A stretch of 64,000 bases of DNA, taken from assembly GCF_014638095.1 (NCBI RefSeq), contig NZ_BMFH01000001.1:1993227-2057226 (forward strand). The letters run 5' to 3'. Below the pieces are notes generated by a model. That model did not search any database. It saw nothing but the letters and a program-made list of their open reading frames with translations, and had not been told where the DNA came from. The translations under genes were made by a program, and so were the position numbers. Shown here one piece after another: positions 36,921 to 46,319 of this stretch; position 1 is the first letter of the stretch, and each line of letters opens with the position of its first letter. This DNA is from Muriicola marianensis. GTDB taxonomy: Bacteria > Bacteroidota > Bacteroidia > Flavobacteriales > Flavobacteriaceae.

Positions 36921-37020
36921 TGACCGGGCTTTGAATACGAGTCGGCAAGGTATATTCCCGGGATGCAAGGGGATTGCAGCAGGCCCGGTTATTTTGGCCA
37001 TGCTGAAAAGAAGGAATCGT

Positions 37021-39798
37021 ATGAAAGAGGTCGGCACAAGGAACATATCAATCCAGATTTCCAAAAGGTATTGCCTTATGATATTGGCAGGGATCATAAC
37101 TGTAAATGGGATTGCTCAGGAGGTTGTGATAAAAGGACGAGTCCTGGAATTTCTGGATCGAAAGGAATTGAAGGGAATTGAAGTACGACTTGAATCGGAA
37201 GGAGAACCGGTGATGACGGATGGATCCGGAGAATTTCTCCTGATCAGCAAAAGTAAAGGACACCAAAAGCTTCTCATCTCGGCTCCCCAATATCAAACGC
37301 TTATCTTCCCCTTGGTAATAGGCTCTCAGGATATCGACCTGGGTCCTGTCTATCTCAAACGGGATCTCGAGGTCGAGAAGACCGATAACCTGGTAACGCT
37401 CACAGAGGCTGAACTCATCGATGAGGCGGGTAATGAATCGAATTCAGGTTTTTTGCAGGCCACGAGGGACATTTTTCTCAATCGCGCGGCCTTTGATTTT
37501 GGTCAGGTATTCTTTCGGGTCAGGGGGTACGACTCCCGTGAAGGAAGCATTCTGGTCAATGGCATCCCCATGAATCGAAATTGGGACGGCAGACCCCAGT
37601 GGAATAACTGGGGAGGGCTCAATGACGTGTTTAGGAATCAGGAATTTAGCTATGGTCTGGAAGCTTCTGATCACGCCTTTGGCCGACCTATGGGAATCAC
37701 CCTTATCGATGCTTCTCCTTTCGGGGCACGACCCGGGATACGCATTTCGGCAGCAGCATCGAATCGTACCTACAGGAACCGACTGATGGCTACCTATCAT
37801 TCAGAAACAGGAGAAAAGGGCTTTAGGCATACTCTTTCATTGTCGAGGCGCTGGGCTGAGCAGGGATACGTGACGGGTACCCCCTATGATGCCTATTCGA
37901 TCTTTGTATCCTCGGGAGTTGCACTGAACCCGAACCATACTCTCGGACTTACCCTGATCAATGCCTACAACAGTCGTGGCCGCTCTGCAGCTCTGACCGA
38001 TGAGGTTGCAGAACTCGCCGGTCCGAGATACAATCCGTACTGGGGTTTGCTCGGTGGATCGACGAGGAATTCCCGCAACCGTACTATCCATGAACCGGTG
38101 ATCATGCTGGATTACGACTATTCGAAAAATGACCTCCGCTTCAGGATTGCTGCAGCCTTTCAAACCGGAAGTACAGGATTCTCGCGTATCGGGTATTACG
38201 ATGCGCCCAATCCCGACCCCACTTATTACCGCTATTTGCCGAGCTTCTATCTCAATAGTCCGATCGGGGCGAACTTCTCTGGTGCAGAAGAGGCGAGAAT
38301 GAGTTTCCTGAAGAGATCGCAATGGCCCTGGTGGTCCCTGTATGAGGCCAACAACGCTCCGGCACAGGCAGGCAGAGCTGCCTATGTTTATTATGAGGAC
38401 CAAAGAGAGGAAGATATATTCTCATTGAATACCGTGTTCAATCTACCCCTGAGTAGAAATGTCAAAATTGATGCAGGTGTCCTGCTACAGGAATCCGGTA
38501 TCCGTAGTTTTTCGAGATTGAATGATCTGCTGGGAGCGACTTTCCTGTTAGATGAGGACAATTTCTCGAATACGCGAAATGACCTGAACGGAATGATCGA
38601 AAAAAAGGAAGGAGAAATATTCGGGTATCACTATAGGATCGATACCGGGCACCTGATGAGTTTTATTCAAACCCGTTTCTACTGGAAACAATGGGATTTT
38701 TATGTCGCTGGAGAATATGCTGAAAAGAGTTTTCAGAGAGACGGGTTTTTTTTGAACGAACGCTACCCCGATGCGTCTTTGGGGAAAAGTGAAGCCTTGA
38801 ATTTCAGGTTTTGGGGTATAAAATCCGGTCTTTCCTTTGGGATTAATTCCAGGCATTGGATCAAAGCCCATGTATACAATGGGAAAAGACCTCCCCTCTT
38901 AAAACACATCTTCGTCAATCCCAGGGAGAGTAACAGGATCGTACCCGGCCTCACGGGAGAATCTGTTTTCAGTTCTGATATCAATTACTACCTGCGCTTA
39001 CAGAGACTTAAAGGTCGGGTATCCGCATACTATAGCCGATTCCAGCACGAGACGGAGGTAAACTTTTTTTATGTGGATTCCGGATTCGGTTCTGATTTCG
39101 TTCAGGAAGTGGTTACGGGTCTCGACCGGTTGCACAAAGGTCTCGAAATGGGTTTGGAGTATGAGATATCTCCGGTTGTAAAGCTAAGTCTGGTGGCTGC
39201 TGCAGGCAATTTTGAATATGCCAGTGATCCGGATGTGTCTATAAATTTTGACACCTCGGGGGCAGAAGGGGAGTTGCGGCAATCCAACGGAAGGATCGAT
39301 CTGGGCCCTGCTTTGATCAAAGGGTATAAGTTGCCCAGGGGTCCTCAAACGGCCCTGTCATTCGGAATCGAGTATCGTGACCCTTCCTACTGGTGGGTGG
39401 GCGTCACCGCCAATTACCTGGCAAACAATTACCGGGATATTGCCTTTATAAAGAGGACCCGCAGTTTTCTCATCGATCCGGATACCGGAGTGGAATTCGA
39501 AAATTTCAGCGAAGAGAAATATCAGTCTTTGTTAAAACATGAGCCGCTACCGCCCGTGTACCTTCTCAATCTCACTGCAGGTAAATCCTGGCTGCACAAG
39601 GGGAAATATATCAGTGCCTTCCTGAGTGCAAACAACCTTTTTGATGAGGCTTTTAAATCGGGGGGATACGAACAGAGCAGGAACGGAAATTACGGACAAA
39701 TGTCAAAGGACAACCTCAGCGGCTCACCCTCCTTCGGGCCCAAATACTGGTATGGGTTTGGCCGAACTTTTTTTTTGAATCTGGCAATCAGTTTTTGA
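37021..39798 (+). CDS. TonB-dependent receptor next to secreted nuclease
   Basis: Outer-membrane receptor of 925 residues from ATG 37021. The start region RNISIQISKRYCLMILAG is a signal peptide ending GIAQ. A carboxypeptidase-regulatory-like domain (EVVIKGRVLEFLDRKELKGIEV) occupies about 35-115. A plug (FFRVRGYDSREGSILVNGIP) and a barrel ending FFLNLAISF follow. ATG codons at 36931, 37000 and 37078 are alternatives; the signal peptide favours 37021 or 37078. The DUF5689 lipoprotein starts two bases after the stop. By analogy with SusC/SusD-type pairs it would import a molecule captured or trimmed by its neighbours; the cargo is unknown. Confidence 0.85.
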   Translation: MKEVGTRNISIQISKRYCLMILAGIITVNGIAQEVVIKGRVLEFLDRKELKGIEVRLESEGEPVMTDGSGEFLLISKSKGHQKLLISAPQYQTLIFPLVIGSQDIDLGPVYLKRDLEVEKTDNLVTLTEAELIDEAGNESNSGFLQATRDIFLNRAAFDFGQVFFRVRGYDSREGSILVNGIPMNRNWDGRPQWNNWGGLNDVFRNQEFSYGLEASDHAFGRPMGITLIDASPFGARPGIRISAAASNRTYRNRLMATYHSETGEKGFRHTLSLSRRWAEQGYVTGTPYDAYSIFVSSGVALNPNHTLGLTLINAYNSRGRSAALTDEVAELAGPRYNPYWGLLGGSTRNSRNRTIHEPVIMLDYDYSKNDLRFRIAAAFQTGSTGFSRIGYYDAPNPDPTYYRYLPSFYLNSPIGANFSGAEEARMSFLKRSQWPWWSLYEANNAPAQAGRAAYVYYEDQREEDIFSLNTVFNLPLSRNVKIDAGVLLQESGIRSFSRLNDLLGATFLLDEDNFSNTRNDLNGMIEKKEGEIFGYHYRIDTGHLMSFIQTRFYWKQWDFYVAGEYAEKSFQRDGFFLNERYPDASLGKSEALNFRFWGIKSGLSFGINSRHWIKAHVYNGKRPPLLKHIFVNPRESNRIVPGLTGESVFSSDINYYLRLQRLKGRVSAYYSRFQHETEVNFFYVDSGFGSDFVQEVVTGLDRLHKGLEMGLEYEISPVVKLSLVAAAGNFEYASDPDVSINFDTSGAEGELRQSNGRIDLGPALIKGYKLPRGPQTALSFGIEYRDPSYWWVGVTANYLANNYRDIAFIKRTRSFLIDPDTGVEFENFSEEKYQSLLKHEPLPPVYLLNLTAGKSWLHKGKYISAFLSANNLFDEAFKSGGYEQSRNGNYGQMSKDNLSGSPSFGPKYWYGFGRTFFLNLAISF

Positions 39799-39799
39799 G

Positions 39800-41167
39800 A
39801 TGTTTAAAAGAAGGTATTTGGCGTTAGGAATTTTATTGTTATTCCTGTTCTCGATGGGATGCCTGAGACAGGACGACTTGTCGGCTCCAGAACAGGACTG
39901 TGATGCGGAGTTGTCTCCAAATATCACCCTGCTTGAAGTTTTGGATTCTTTCGATGGAAGTACACGGGAGATCCGGAACGAATGGGTCGTCGAAGCATAC
40001 GTGATCTCCTCAGACAAAAGTGGAAACTTCTATAATACCCTCCATCTTCAGGACAGACCTGCGGTTCCGCAAGCAGGGGTACAGGTAGAACTCGAAATGC
40101 GGAATTCCCATTTGTTCTTTCCATTGGGACAAAAAGTCTTACTAAACCTCAAGGGACTTTATTTAGGAAGGTCCAAAGGCATCTTCAAACTGGGCCATGT
40201 GTACACTTCTTTTGGGAACCTGCAAGTGGGACGTATCCCAAAACACGCTGTTGCTGATCACGTATACAAAGTGTGTGAACCGCCCCAGGCTCTGGTTCCA
40301 AAAATACTCTCGGTGTCGGATCTCACTTCTCAACCCGCGAATACGCTGGTCGGACTTAAGAATATGGAATTTACACGGGAATTGAAGGATTCGACCTATG
40401 CGCGAGCTGAGGAGGAAACGGTCCGGACTATGCAGGATTGCGATGACCGTGAAATCGGCCTGTTGAGCAGCGGGTATTCCGACTTCCAAACGGAAACTCT
40501 ACCCTCAGGGAAGGGTGCCATTACCGCCATCTATTATCCGGAAGGTGGGCAGGCCATGCTGATGGTCAGGTCACCTGAAGATCTCGACCTGAAAGGAGAC
40601 AGATGTGAAGAGCTGATCACAGAATTCACTTCTTCATCCCTGATCATTTCGGAGCTCGCTGACCCGGATAATAACAGTGCTGCCAGGTATGTAGAATTGT
40701 ATTATGCAGGCTCGGAACCCCTTTCCCTGAACGGGTGGAGGCTGGATCGTTATACGAATGACAATACGGAGAGAGGATCTACTCTCGACCTTTCCGCTTT
40801 TACCCTTAACCCGGGTCAGTTTCTACTGATCGCATCAGACGCGGTCGTCTTTCAACAGACTTATGGATTTGCACCGGATATGGAAGGTGGGACGAACAGC
40901 CCGGCAGACTCCAATGGAGATGATAACCTGGTGCTGGTCGACCCCTTTGGAACCGTGATCGATATCTTCGGGGTCGTAGGGGAAGACGGATCGGGAACCA
41001 ATCACGAATTCGAGGACGGGAGGGCGTATCGAAAAGCAGGTATACAGCTTGCCAATCCTGTATTCGACCCATCAGAATGGGAAATCTTTAACGATACAGG
41101 CGCTTCCGGAACTACCAACCAGCCTCAACAGGCACCCGGGGATTTTTCGCCGGGAGCGAGGGACTGA
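39800..41167 (+). CDS. DUF5689 and lamin-tail-domain lipoprotein
   Basis: Surface lipoprotein of 455 residues with lipobox SMGC (Cys21). The middle region (about 40-255) fits DUF5689, an OB-fold-like domain predicted to bind nucleic acid or oligomers (WVVEAYVISSDKSGNFYNTLHLQD). The C-terminal region (about 272-400) is a lamin-tail domain (LIISELADPDNNSAARYVELYY and LNGWRLDRYTND). Lamin-tail domains recur in bacterial secreted proteins beside nucleases. It starts two bases after the receptor gene, so the two form a pair, with the secreted phosphoesterase gene divergent. Confidence 0.87.
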   Translation: MFKRRYLALGILLLFLFSMGCLRQDDLSAPEQDCDAELSPNITLLEVLDSFDGSTREIRNEWVVEAYVISSDKSGNFYNTLHLQDRPAVPQAGVQVELEMRNSHLFFPLGQKVLLNLKGLYLGRSKGIFKLGHVYTSFGNLQVGRIPKHAVADHVYKVCEPPQALVPKILSVSDLTSQPANTLVGLKNMEFTRELKDSTYARAEEETVRTMQDCDDREIGLLSSGYSDFQTETLPSGKGAITAIYYPEGGQAMLMVRSPEDLDLKGDRCEELITEFTSSSLIISELADPDNNSAARYVELYYAGSEPLSLNGWRLDRYTNDNTERGSTLDLSAFTLNPGQFLLIASDAVVFQQTYGFAPDMEGGTNSPADSNGDDNLVLVDPFGTVIDIFGVVGEDGSGTNHEFEDGRAYRKAGIQLANPVFDPSEWEIFNDTGASGTTNQPQQAPGDFSPGARD

Positions 41168-41198
41168 ACCCGGAACATATAGAAAACCATATTCCGCT

Positions 41199-41576
41199 TC
41201 AGACAGGAGCCTTGTAGGCGTATTTAAGCAAGTTTTCCATATTCGTGTATTCCAGGGCCTTTTCATGTGTTGCTTCCAGGATCACGGGAGGTGCTACCCC
41301 GGCCTGTTCTGCTTCGATCCAGCGGGAAACACACAAACACCACTGGTCGCCCGGTTTGAGCCCCGGGAACTGCCACTCCGGTATGGGGGTGATCAGATCG
41401 TTTCCCCTGCTCCTTGAAAAGTCGAGGAATTCCCGGGTTACCCTGGCGCATACCACATGTGTACCCCTGTCCTCGGCAATGGTTTTGCAATAGCCATCCC
41501 TGAAGTATCCCGTTACCGGGTCCTGGCAACAGGAGATCAATGGCAGGCCGAAAACGTTTAGTGGATTGTTTTCCAT
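41199..41576 (-). CDS. DUF2237 family protein
   Basis: Cytosolic protein of 125 residues belonging to DUF2237, found across bacteria and without an assigned function. Family hallmarks are LNVFGLPL near the start, CCQDPVTGYFRDGYC, a central FSRSRGNDLITP and the phrase GLKPGDQWCLCVSRW, followed by PPVILEATHEKALEY. Several conserved cysteines suggest metal binding or redox chemistry. ATG 41576 is preferred; the frame opens six residues earlier. The gap to the ankyrin gene (41577-41716) contains a 6-bp hairpin, GGGAGG with CCTCCC (41659-41675), not followed by T. Confidence 0.87.
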   Translation of the reverse strand: MENNPLNVFGLPLISCCQDPVTGYFRDGYCKTIAEDRGTHVVCARVTREFLDFSRSRGNDLITPIPEWQFPGLKPGDQWCLCVSRWIEAEQAGVAPPVILEATHEKALEYTNMENLLKYAYKAPV

Positions 41577-41716
41577 ATGGCAATATAACCCCATTTCGAG
41601 AACTTTCCCGTTCTAAGTGATTTCCAGACGGCATGCATGGATAGAGGATTTCTATAATGGGAGGTGAATCCTCCCCGTCATTATCGTACCTTTAAACAGT
41701 AGTTAAACAGGTATTT

Positions 41717-42193
41717 ATGGCACAGGAAGCTTTTTTTGAGGCAATCAGACAAGGAGATCTCGAAACGATAAGTTCGCTGGGGGAGAAGAACCCCGATCTT
41801 TACCGTTCCAGGGATGGCAGGGGGTCAACTCCTCTTATTCTGGCGGCCTACTACAACAAGGAAGCCGTTGTGGATCACCTGCTCAAAACGGGTGTCCCTG
41901 TGGATGAAAAGGACGGAGCAGGAAACTCTGCCCTTATGGGCTGTTGTTTCAAGGGATATGAGGGCATAGCGAGAAAATTGATCAAAGCAGGGGCCGACGT
42001 GAACACGATCAATTCCCTGGGGTCGAGTTGTCTTATTTATGCCGTCACGTTCAATCAGACCGAGGTCGCTAAATTACTCCTCAACCATGGGGCGGATATC
42101 CATATCAGAGATGCCAGGGGTCATTCGGCTCTGGACCATGCAAAAATGCAGGGGTTCAACCATTTTTTACCTATGCTCACTCCTACACCATAA
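41717..42193 (+). CDS. ankyrin-repeat protein
   Basis: Small soluble protein of 158 residues made of four to five ankyrin repeats (about residues 5-155). Typical repeat phrases are GSTPLILAAYYNKEAVVDHLL, GNSALMGCCFKGYEGIARKLI, GSSCLIYAVTFNQTEVAKLLL and GHSALDHAKMQGF, each in its own repeat. Ankyrin repeats bind proteins; bacterial examples of this size often protect catalase or act as inhibitors. No signal peptide. A near-consensus promoter box (TACCTTTA) is about 20 bases upstream. The omega-amidase gene follows 12 bases later. Confidence 0.87.
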   Translation: MAQEAFFEAIRQGDLETISSLGEKNPDLYRSRDGRGSTPLILAAYYNKEAVVDHLLKTGVPVDEKDGAGNSALMGCCFKGYEGIARKLIKAGADVNTINSLGSSCLIYAVTFNQTEVAKLLLNHGADIHIRDARGHSALDHAKMQGFNHFLPMLTPTP

Positions 42194-42205
42194 TAACAGA
42201 ATCAC

Positions 42206-42979
42206 TTGGCGACAATTTTAGATATAGCACTCGTCCAGTCGGAGATTTTCTGGCACAATCCTGAAAATAACCGGCGGCATTTTGCATCCCTGATCGATGG
42301 GATTGACAAGAAGGTTGATCTTATCGTACTTCCGGAGACCTTTACCACGGGCTTTACCATGACCCCTTCTGAGATCGATCCCTCTGAAGGTAACCGGACC
42401 CTGACCTGGATGAAGGAAGTGGCCAGGGAAAAAAGGGCTGCCATCGCCGGCAGTATTCCATTTTTTGAAGGGGGGAAGTATACCAACCGCCTTCTCTTTG
42501 TGGAGCCGGATGGCAAATCTCACCACTATGACAAACGCCACACCTTCACCCTGGCAGGGGAGCACAGATCCTATGCGCGAGGGGAAAGCAAGGTGCTTAT
42601 CGAATACTGTGGATTCAGGATCTGTCCGATGATTTGCTACGATCTTCGTTTCCCCGTATGGACAAGGAATACCGAAGATTACGATCTGCTCTTCTTTGTC
42701 GCCAACTGGCCCAAACCCAGGATTGATGCCTGGGATACCCTGCTCAAGGCGAGGGCTATCGAGAATATGGCCTATTGCATTGGCGTGAACAGGGTGGGAA
42801 CAGACGATAACGGATATGAATACGTCGGTCATTCGGCCTGTTACGATCCACTGGGGCATAGAGTGGCCTTTTCCGATCGGGATGAGGTACTATATGTAAA
42901 ACTCGATAAGTCCCGAATAAAGGAGGTCCGGGATCAGCTAAGGTTCCTGGACGATCGGGACGAATTCATTCTTCAATAA
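42206..42979 (+). CDS. nitrilase-superfamily omega-amidase (YafV/Nit2-like), TTG start
   Basis: Cytosolic carbon-nitrogen hydrolase of 257 residues. The catalytic triad Glu44 (PETFTTGF), Lys110 (YDKRHTF) and Cys144 (MICYDLRFP) is intact. Wording and length match YafV and Nit2, which remove ammonia from 2-oxoglutaramate or 2-oxosuccinamate. The start is unusual: the frame has no ATG before the first motif, a stop lies in frame at 42194, and TTG 42206 gives the N-terminus expected of the family. The tail overlaps the convergent Ig-like gene by 14 bases. Confidence 0.88.
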   Translation: MATILDIALVQSEIFWHNPENNRRHFASLIDGIDKKVDLIVLPETFTTGFTMTPSEIDPSEGNRTLTWMKEVAREKRAAIAGSIPFFEGGKYTNRLLFVEPDGKSHHYDKRHTFTLAGEHRSYARGESKVLIEYCGFRICPMICYDLRFPVWTRNTEDYDLLFFVANWPKPRIDAWDTLLKARAIENMAYCIGVNRVGTDDNGYEYVGHSACYDPLGHRVAFSDRDEVLYVKLDKSRIKEVRDQLRFLDDRDEFILQ

Positions 42980-44585
42980 GGAAGAGCTGTTCAAGCTCCC
43001 AATTCGCCCTGACCTCAATAGGGGTGGGAAAATAAATGACCTTTTCGGGCTGGATTTTTTTGTAAAAATCCCCTGTATCCCAGCGATCATTTTCATTTTC
43101 ATCAAAAACAGCTCTGACCAGGTAGTTGCCCGGGCTCAGCAGGTTGAATTCAAAAACCCCATTCTCAAAGGCCGTGATGGAGCGGATAGTTTTACCATTG
43201 GTATCTGTGAGCTGCAGGAGAATAGGATATGGCAGCTCAGTCTCCAGCCGGATTCTCAAATTCCCGTAATCGGCATAGCTGCCTGTGATAAGCCGGTAGT
43301 TCAGGGTATCGTTGCTGTTGCCGAAGATATCTGCAAGGGCACCCGGTAAGAGTTTCAGATAGTAAGCATTGTTGGGTTCCTTCTCGAAATCGACAATTAA
43401 CCGCTGGCCCACTGTATCCAGGGTGACTTCCATGGGCTGTGGCACGGAATCCCTGTTCATCAGCGAAATGAAGGCCGTATCTTTTTTGACTAGTGGGATA
43501 TTGGAGGTGATGGCCATGGTATCCAGAAAACCGATGCTGCTTCTGTAACTGGCTGAAAGCTGCAGGGAATCCGGGGGCAGCTTACGGGATTTTACAGTAA
43601 ATGTATCCCTTTGTTGCAGTCGGGGATTAACCACCTCAAAAATCAGGGAATCCGGATCAAAGGGAGTAAACCAGAAATTCAGGGAGTCCCTTCCAGGCAT
43701 CTTTGCCAGGTAAGTAAATACTGAATCAGGGATAGGGCTTACAGGTTTGATCTCCAGTTGCTCGTCCGGACCCTTGTATCCAAAAAGGAGCCTGTTAGAT
43801 GCTTCGAATTTGGGCACTGAAAGGCTGTATTCCGGTATTTCCCGGAACAGATTCAAAAGATATATCGAATCCGTGGGCAGGCTGATGGTATCTGCCACAA
43901 AGCCGATCTTGTCTACCACGGGATCGTACAGATTATTTTTTGCCTCGTCTTTAACCGCTATCAGCCGGTATTTCCCCGCTTTCAGATACTGCAGGCGAAA
44001 GACCGTGGTGCTGTCCTGGGTATTGGCCAGGTAGTTAGGAGGTGTCTTCCTGATTACAGTGTCGGTGTACGCGGAGTCGATCTCATACAACATGACACTG
44101 ATAAAATCTTCGGTTTCCTTGTTAAATGCGTCCTTTACAACGCCTGTCAGGAAGAGGGAATCCAGGTAATCCCCGGTGGAGAAAACATAGGTTAGGAAGG
44201 GGTAGGGATTGTTTTCATTGTTGTCTACGATGCTTTCACCAAAGTTCAGGGTATAGGTGGTGTTCTCCTTCAGGGTATCCTTGATGACGATCTCAACATA
44301 CTTGCTCGCCCCTCCCTGAGGGCTGATATCAGGGGGGTATTTAAATGGGGGGGAAACGATCAGTTTGTTCTGTACGTCCTGCAATTTGATGTATTCATCA
44401 AAAAATAAACGGATCCTGTTTCCCTTGAAATTCGTGCTGAGGTTTTCAGGCTCTGCCCTGAGCAGTACTGGGGGATCCGTATCCTTGGGCCCACCGGAAG
44501 GGCTTCCTCTTCTGGCACACTGATAAAGGGCCATAGCCAGGAAAAGCAGAAAAACCCCCGAAAGAAATCGCTTTAGATGCGCCAT
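42966..44585 (-). CDS. Ig-like (Big_5-type) domain lipoprotein
   Basis: Lipoprotein of 539 residues; the signal peptide ends at LYQC (Cys23). An N-terminal bacterial Ig-like domain of the Big_5 type (about 35-145) has PPVLLRAEPENLSTNF, RIRLFFDEYI and TLNFGESIVDNNENN. The rest alternates beta-rich regions resembling carboxypeptidase-regulatory repeats, with a late LLSPGNYLVRAVFDENEN and a closing GDFYKKIQPEKVIYF. Function unknown; such proteins are common in the flavobacterial envelope. It overlaps the convergent omega-amidase gene by 14 bases. Confidence 0.85.
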   Translation of the reverse strand: MAHLKRFLSGVFLLFLAMALYQCARRGSPSGGPKDTDPPVLLRAEPENLSTNFKGNRIRLFFDEYIKLQDVQNKLIVSPPFKYPPDISPQGGASKYVEIVIKDTLKENTTYTLNFGESIVDNNENNPYPFLTYVFSTGDYLDSLFLTGVVKDAFNKETEDFISVMLYEIDSAYTDTVIRKTPPNYLANTQDSTTVFRLQYLKAGKYRLIAVKDEAKNNLYDPVVDKIGFVADTISLPTDSIYLLNLFREIPEYSLSVPKFEASNRLLFGYKGPDEQLEIKPVSPIPDSVFTYLAKMPGRDSLNFWFTPFDPDSLIFEVVNPRLQQRDTFTVKSRKLPPDSLQLSASYRSSIGFLDTMAITSNIPLVKKDTAFISLMNRDSVPQPMEVTLDTVGQRLIVDFEKEPNNAYYLKLLPGALADIFGNSNDTLNYRLITGSYADYGNLRIRLETELPYPILLQLTDTNGKTIRSITAFENGVFEFNLLSPGNYLVRAVFDENENDRWDTGDFYKKIQPEKVIYFPTPIEVRANWELEQLFLIEE

Positions 44586-44634
44586 AAAGCCCGTTGTTTG
44601 GGCAAAGAAACAACTAATTTACAGAATTCTAAAA

Positions 44635-45351
44635 TCAGGGAACCATAGCTATGGTCGCGATATAAACTTCAATTTCACCAACCTTTTTAAGGGCCTGAAC
44701 ACAGGCCTCCAAAGTTGCCCCGGTGGTGATGACGTCATCTATCAGCAGCACTTTTTTTCCTCTTAATTCACTGCCTTCGGTTACCCGGAAGATCAGACTC
44801 CGCTCATACCACCGGAATAACCTGGTTTTCCGGGTCTGGGTCTGGGTATAGGTACTCCTGACCAAAAGATCTTCCCTATGAGGCACGCAAAGACTGCGTG
44901 CTATTTCACCACTGAAGCCCGTCACCTGATTATATCCCCTTATTTTGAGTTTTTTTGGATGAAGGGGTACCGGGATGACCATATCCAGAGGGGGAAGTGC
45001 TTTATCGTCTGAGAGGATATTGCCATACCACCTCCCTAGAAATAGGCCAATCTGCTGCTGGTTTTTGTATTTGAGGTAGTGAATGAGGTTGCGAACGATG
45101 CCTTTTTCGTGAAAATACAGGAAACAAGAGGCTTTCTGAACCGGGATTCGTCCGTAAAAAACTCTGTCTAATCGGTTTTCATCGCAAAAATTGAACTCGG
45201 TAAGCGGTAATTGGTCTCGACAAGGAACACATAAAATTTTCTCTCCCCGATATAATCGTGCATTACATCCAAAACAGACTGTAGGGAAAAGGACCGTGTT
45301 GAGATCATTTAGTATATTTGGTAGCTTAGTAATATTCAAATCTTTACGCAT
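44635..45351 (-). CDS. comF: ComF-family phosphoribosyltransferase-like protein
   Basis: Protein of 238 residues with a zinc ribbon (Cys26, Cys29, Cys41, Cys44) and a phosphoribosyltransferase-like domain. Motifs are PVPLHPKKLKIRGYNQ at 128-143 and the PRPP-binding loop DDVITTGAT at 205-213. ComF is needed for DNA uptake or later handling of single strands in transformable bacteria. In non-competent species its role is unclear. The gene is divergent from the coiled-coil protein gene with 31 bases between starts. It is transcribed toward the Ig-like gene on the same strand, 49 bases away. Confidence 0.9.
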   Translation of the reverse strand: MRKDLNITKLPNILNDLNTVLFPTVCFGCNARLYRGEKILCVPCRDQLPLTEFNFCDENRLDRVFYGRIPVQKASCFLYFHEKGIVRNLIHYLKYKNQQQIGLFLGRWYGNILSDDKALPPLDMVIPVPLHPKKLKIRGYNQVTGFSGEIARSLCVPHREDLLVRSTYTQTQTRKTRLFRWYERSLIFRVTEGSELRGKKVLLIDDVITTGATLEACVQALKKVGEIEVYIATIAMVP

Positions 45352-45382
45352 TTTAACCTACTTGCAACGTACCTTCCAGCGA

Positions 45383-46282
45383 ATGGATCTTCAGGAAAAT
45401 ACATTCAATTACAAAATCATTCTCGCAGCACTTGTGGCAGTGATCATAGGTATCCTGATCGCCTTTTACTACAGCTATGCGCAGTCTCAGAATCAGATTA
45501 TATACCTGGAGGATGAAAAGACGCTTCTGGTGCGAGACCTTACGCTCATGAAAACCGAGGTAGACCGTCTTTCTGCCCTCAATGAGGTCAATGAGATCGA
45601 ATTACAGGATTCCCGGGACCGGGTACAGCAATTGCTCGACTCAGTGGGCCGTCTCAATTTCACCATAGGAAAATTGAGTGAATTTAGGACCCAGCTCCGC
45701 AATCTTGAAGCACAATATGACAGTATTAAACTGAACAATAATTTGCTGAGGTACAACAACAGACTGCTTGCTAATCAATATCAGGAAACCCGGGAGATGC
45801 TGGAAGAACTCAGGGGCAGAAGCAACACCCTGGCTGAAACGGAGGCTTTGCTCAGGAGAAAGAACCAGGAGTTGAGTAGGGAGCTGAAGATGAAGAGCTA
45901 CCTCAACCTGGCTAATGCCGAAGGGAGCGGGTTCAGGATGAGAAGCGGGAGGCCGATCAAGACGAACAAGGCATCCACAGTAGAGAAATTAAGGGGGTGT
46001 GTCACCATACAGGAAGACCCCAATACGATAACCCCTAAAGAAAAGGTCCTCTATTTTCAGTTTCTGGGCCCCAATATGGGGATTATAGAAGACAATGCGA
46101 ATGTCATTTCAGTGAACGGAAATATCTACAGCAAAAGGGTGACCCTGATCTTCAGGGGGGAGGAAATGAGTGTTTGCGATTTCATCACTGTACCCGAAGG
46201 ATCCCTTCTGGACGGTACCTACACCCTGAATGTATTCGAGGATGAAAAATTGCTCTCCACAACCGAATTTCAGTTAAAATAA
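45383..46282 (+). CDS. membrane-anchored coiled-coil protein
   Basis: Protein of 299 residues from ATG 45383. One transmembrane helix (about 11-31) is followed by a long coiled-coil (about 33-175) with heptads such as LEDEKTLLVRDLTLMKTEVDRL. The C-terminal domain (about 180-299) is beta-rich and ends in TLNVFEDEKLLSTTEFQLK. I do not recognise a family; similar flavobacterial proteins are sometimes mislabelled chromosome partitioning proteins. The open frame extends to 45191, but that stretch is the antisense of comF. It is 37 bases upstream of glyS. Confidence 0.75.
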   Translation: MDLQENTFNYKIILAALVAVIIGILIAFYYSYAQSQNQIIYLEDEKTLLVRDLTLMKTEVDRLSALNEVNEIELQDSRDRVQQLLDSVGRLNFTIGKLSEFRTQLRNLEAQYDSIKLNNNLLRYNNRLLANQYQETREMLEELRGRSNTLAETEALLRRKNQELSRELKMKSYLNLANAEGSGFRMRSGRPIKTNKASTVEKLRGCVTIQEDPNTITPKEKVLYFQFLGPNMGIIEDNANVISVNGNIYSKRVTLIFRGEEMSVCDFITVPEGSLLDGTYTLNVFEDEKLLSTTEFQLK

Positions 46283-46307
46283 ACTATCCAGTCTTTCCTT
46301 AAAATTC

Positions 46308-46315
46308 TATTTTTG
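46308..46315 (+). promoter_or_regulatory. TAnnTTTG promoter box immediately before glyS
   Basis: TATTTTTG, exact -7 consensus, whose last base is only four bases before ATG 46320. Transcription would begin at or next to the start codon, giving a leaderless mRNA. Confidence 0.6.
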
Positions 46316-46319
46316 CCCC

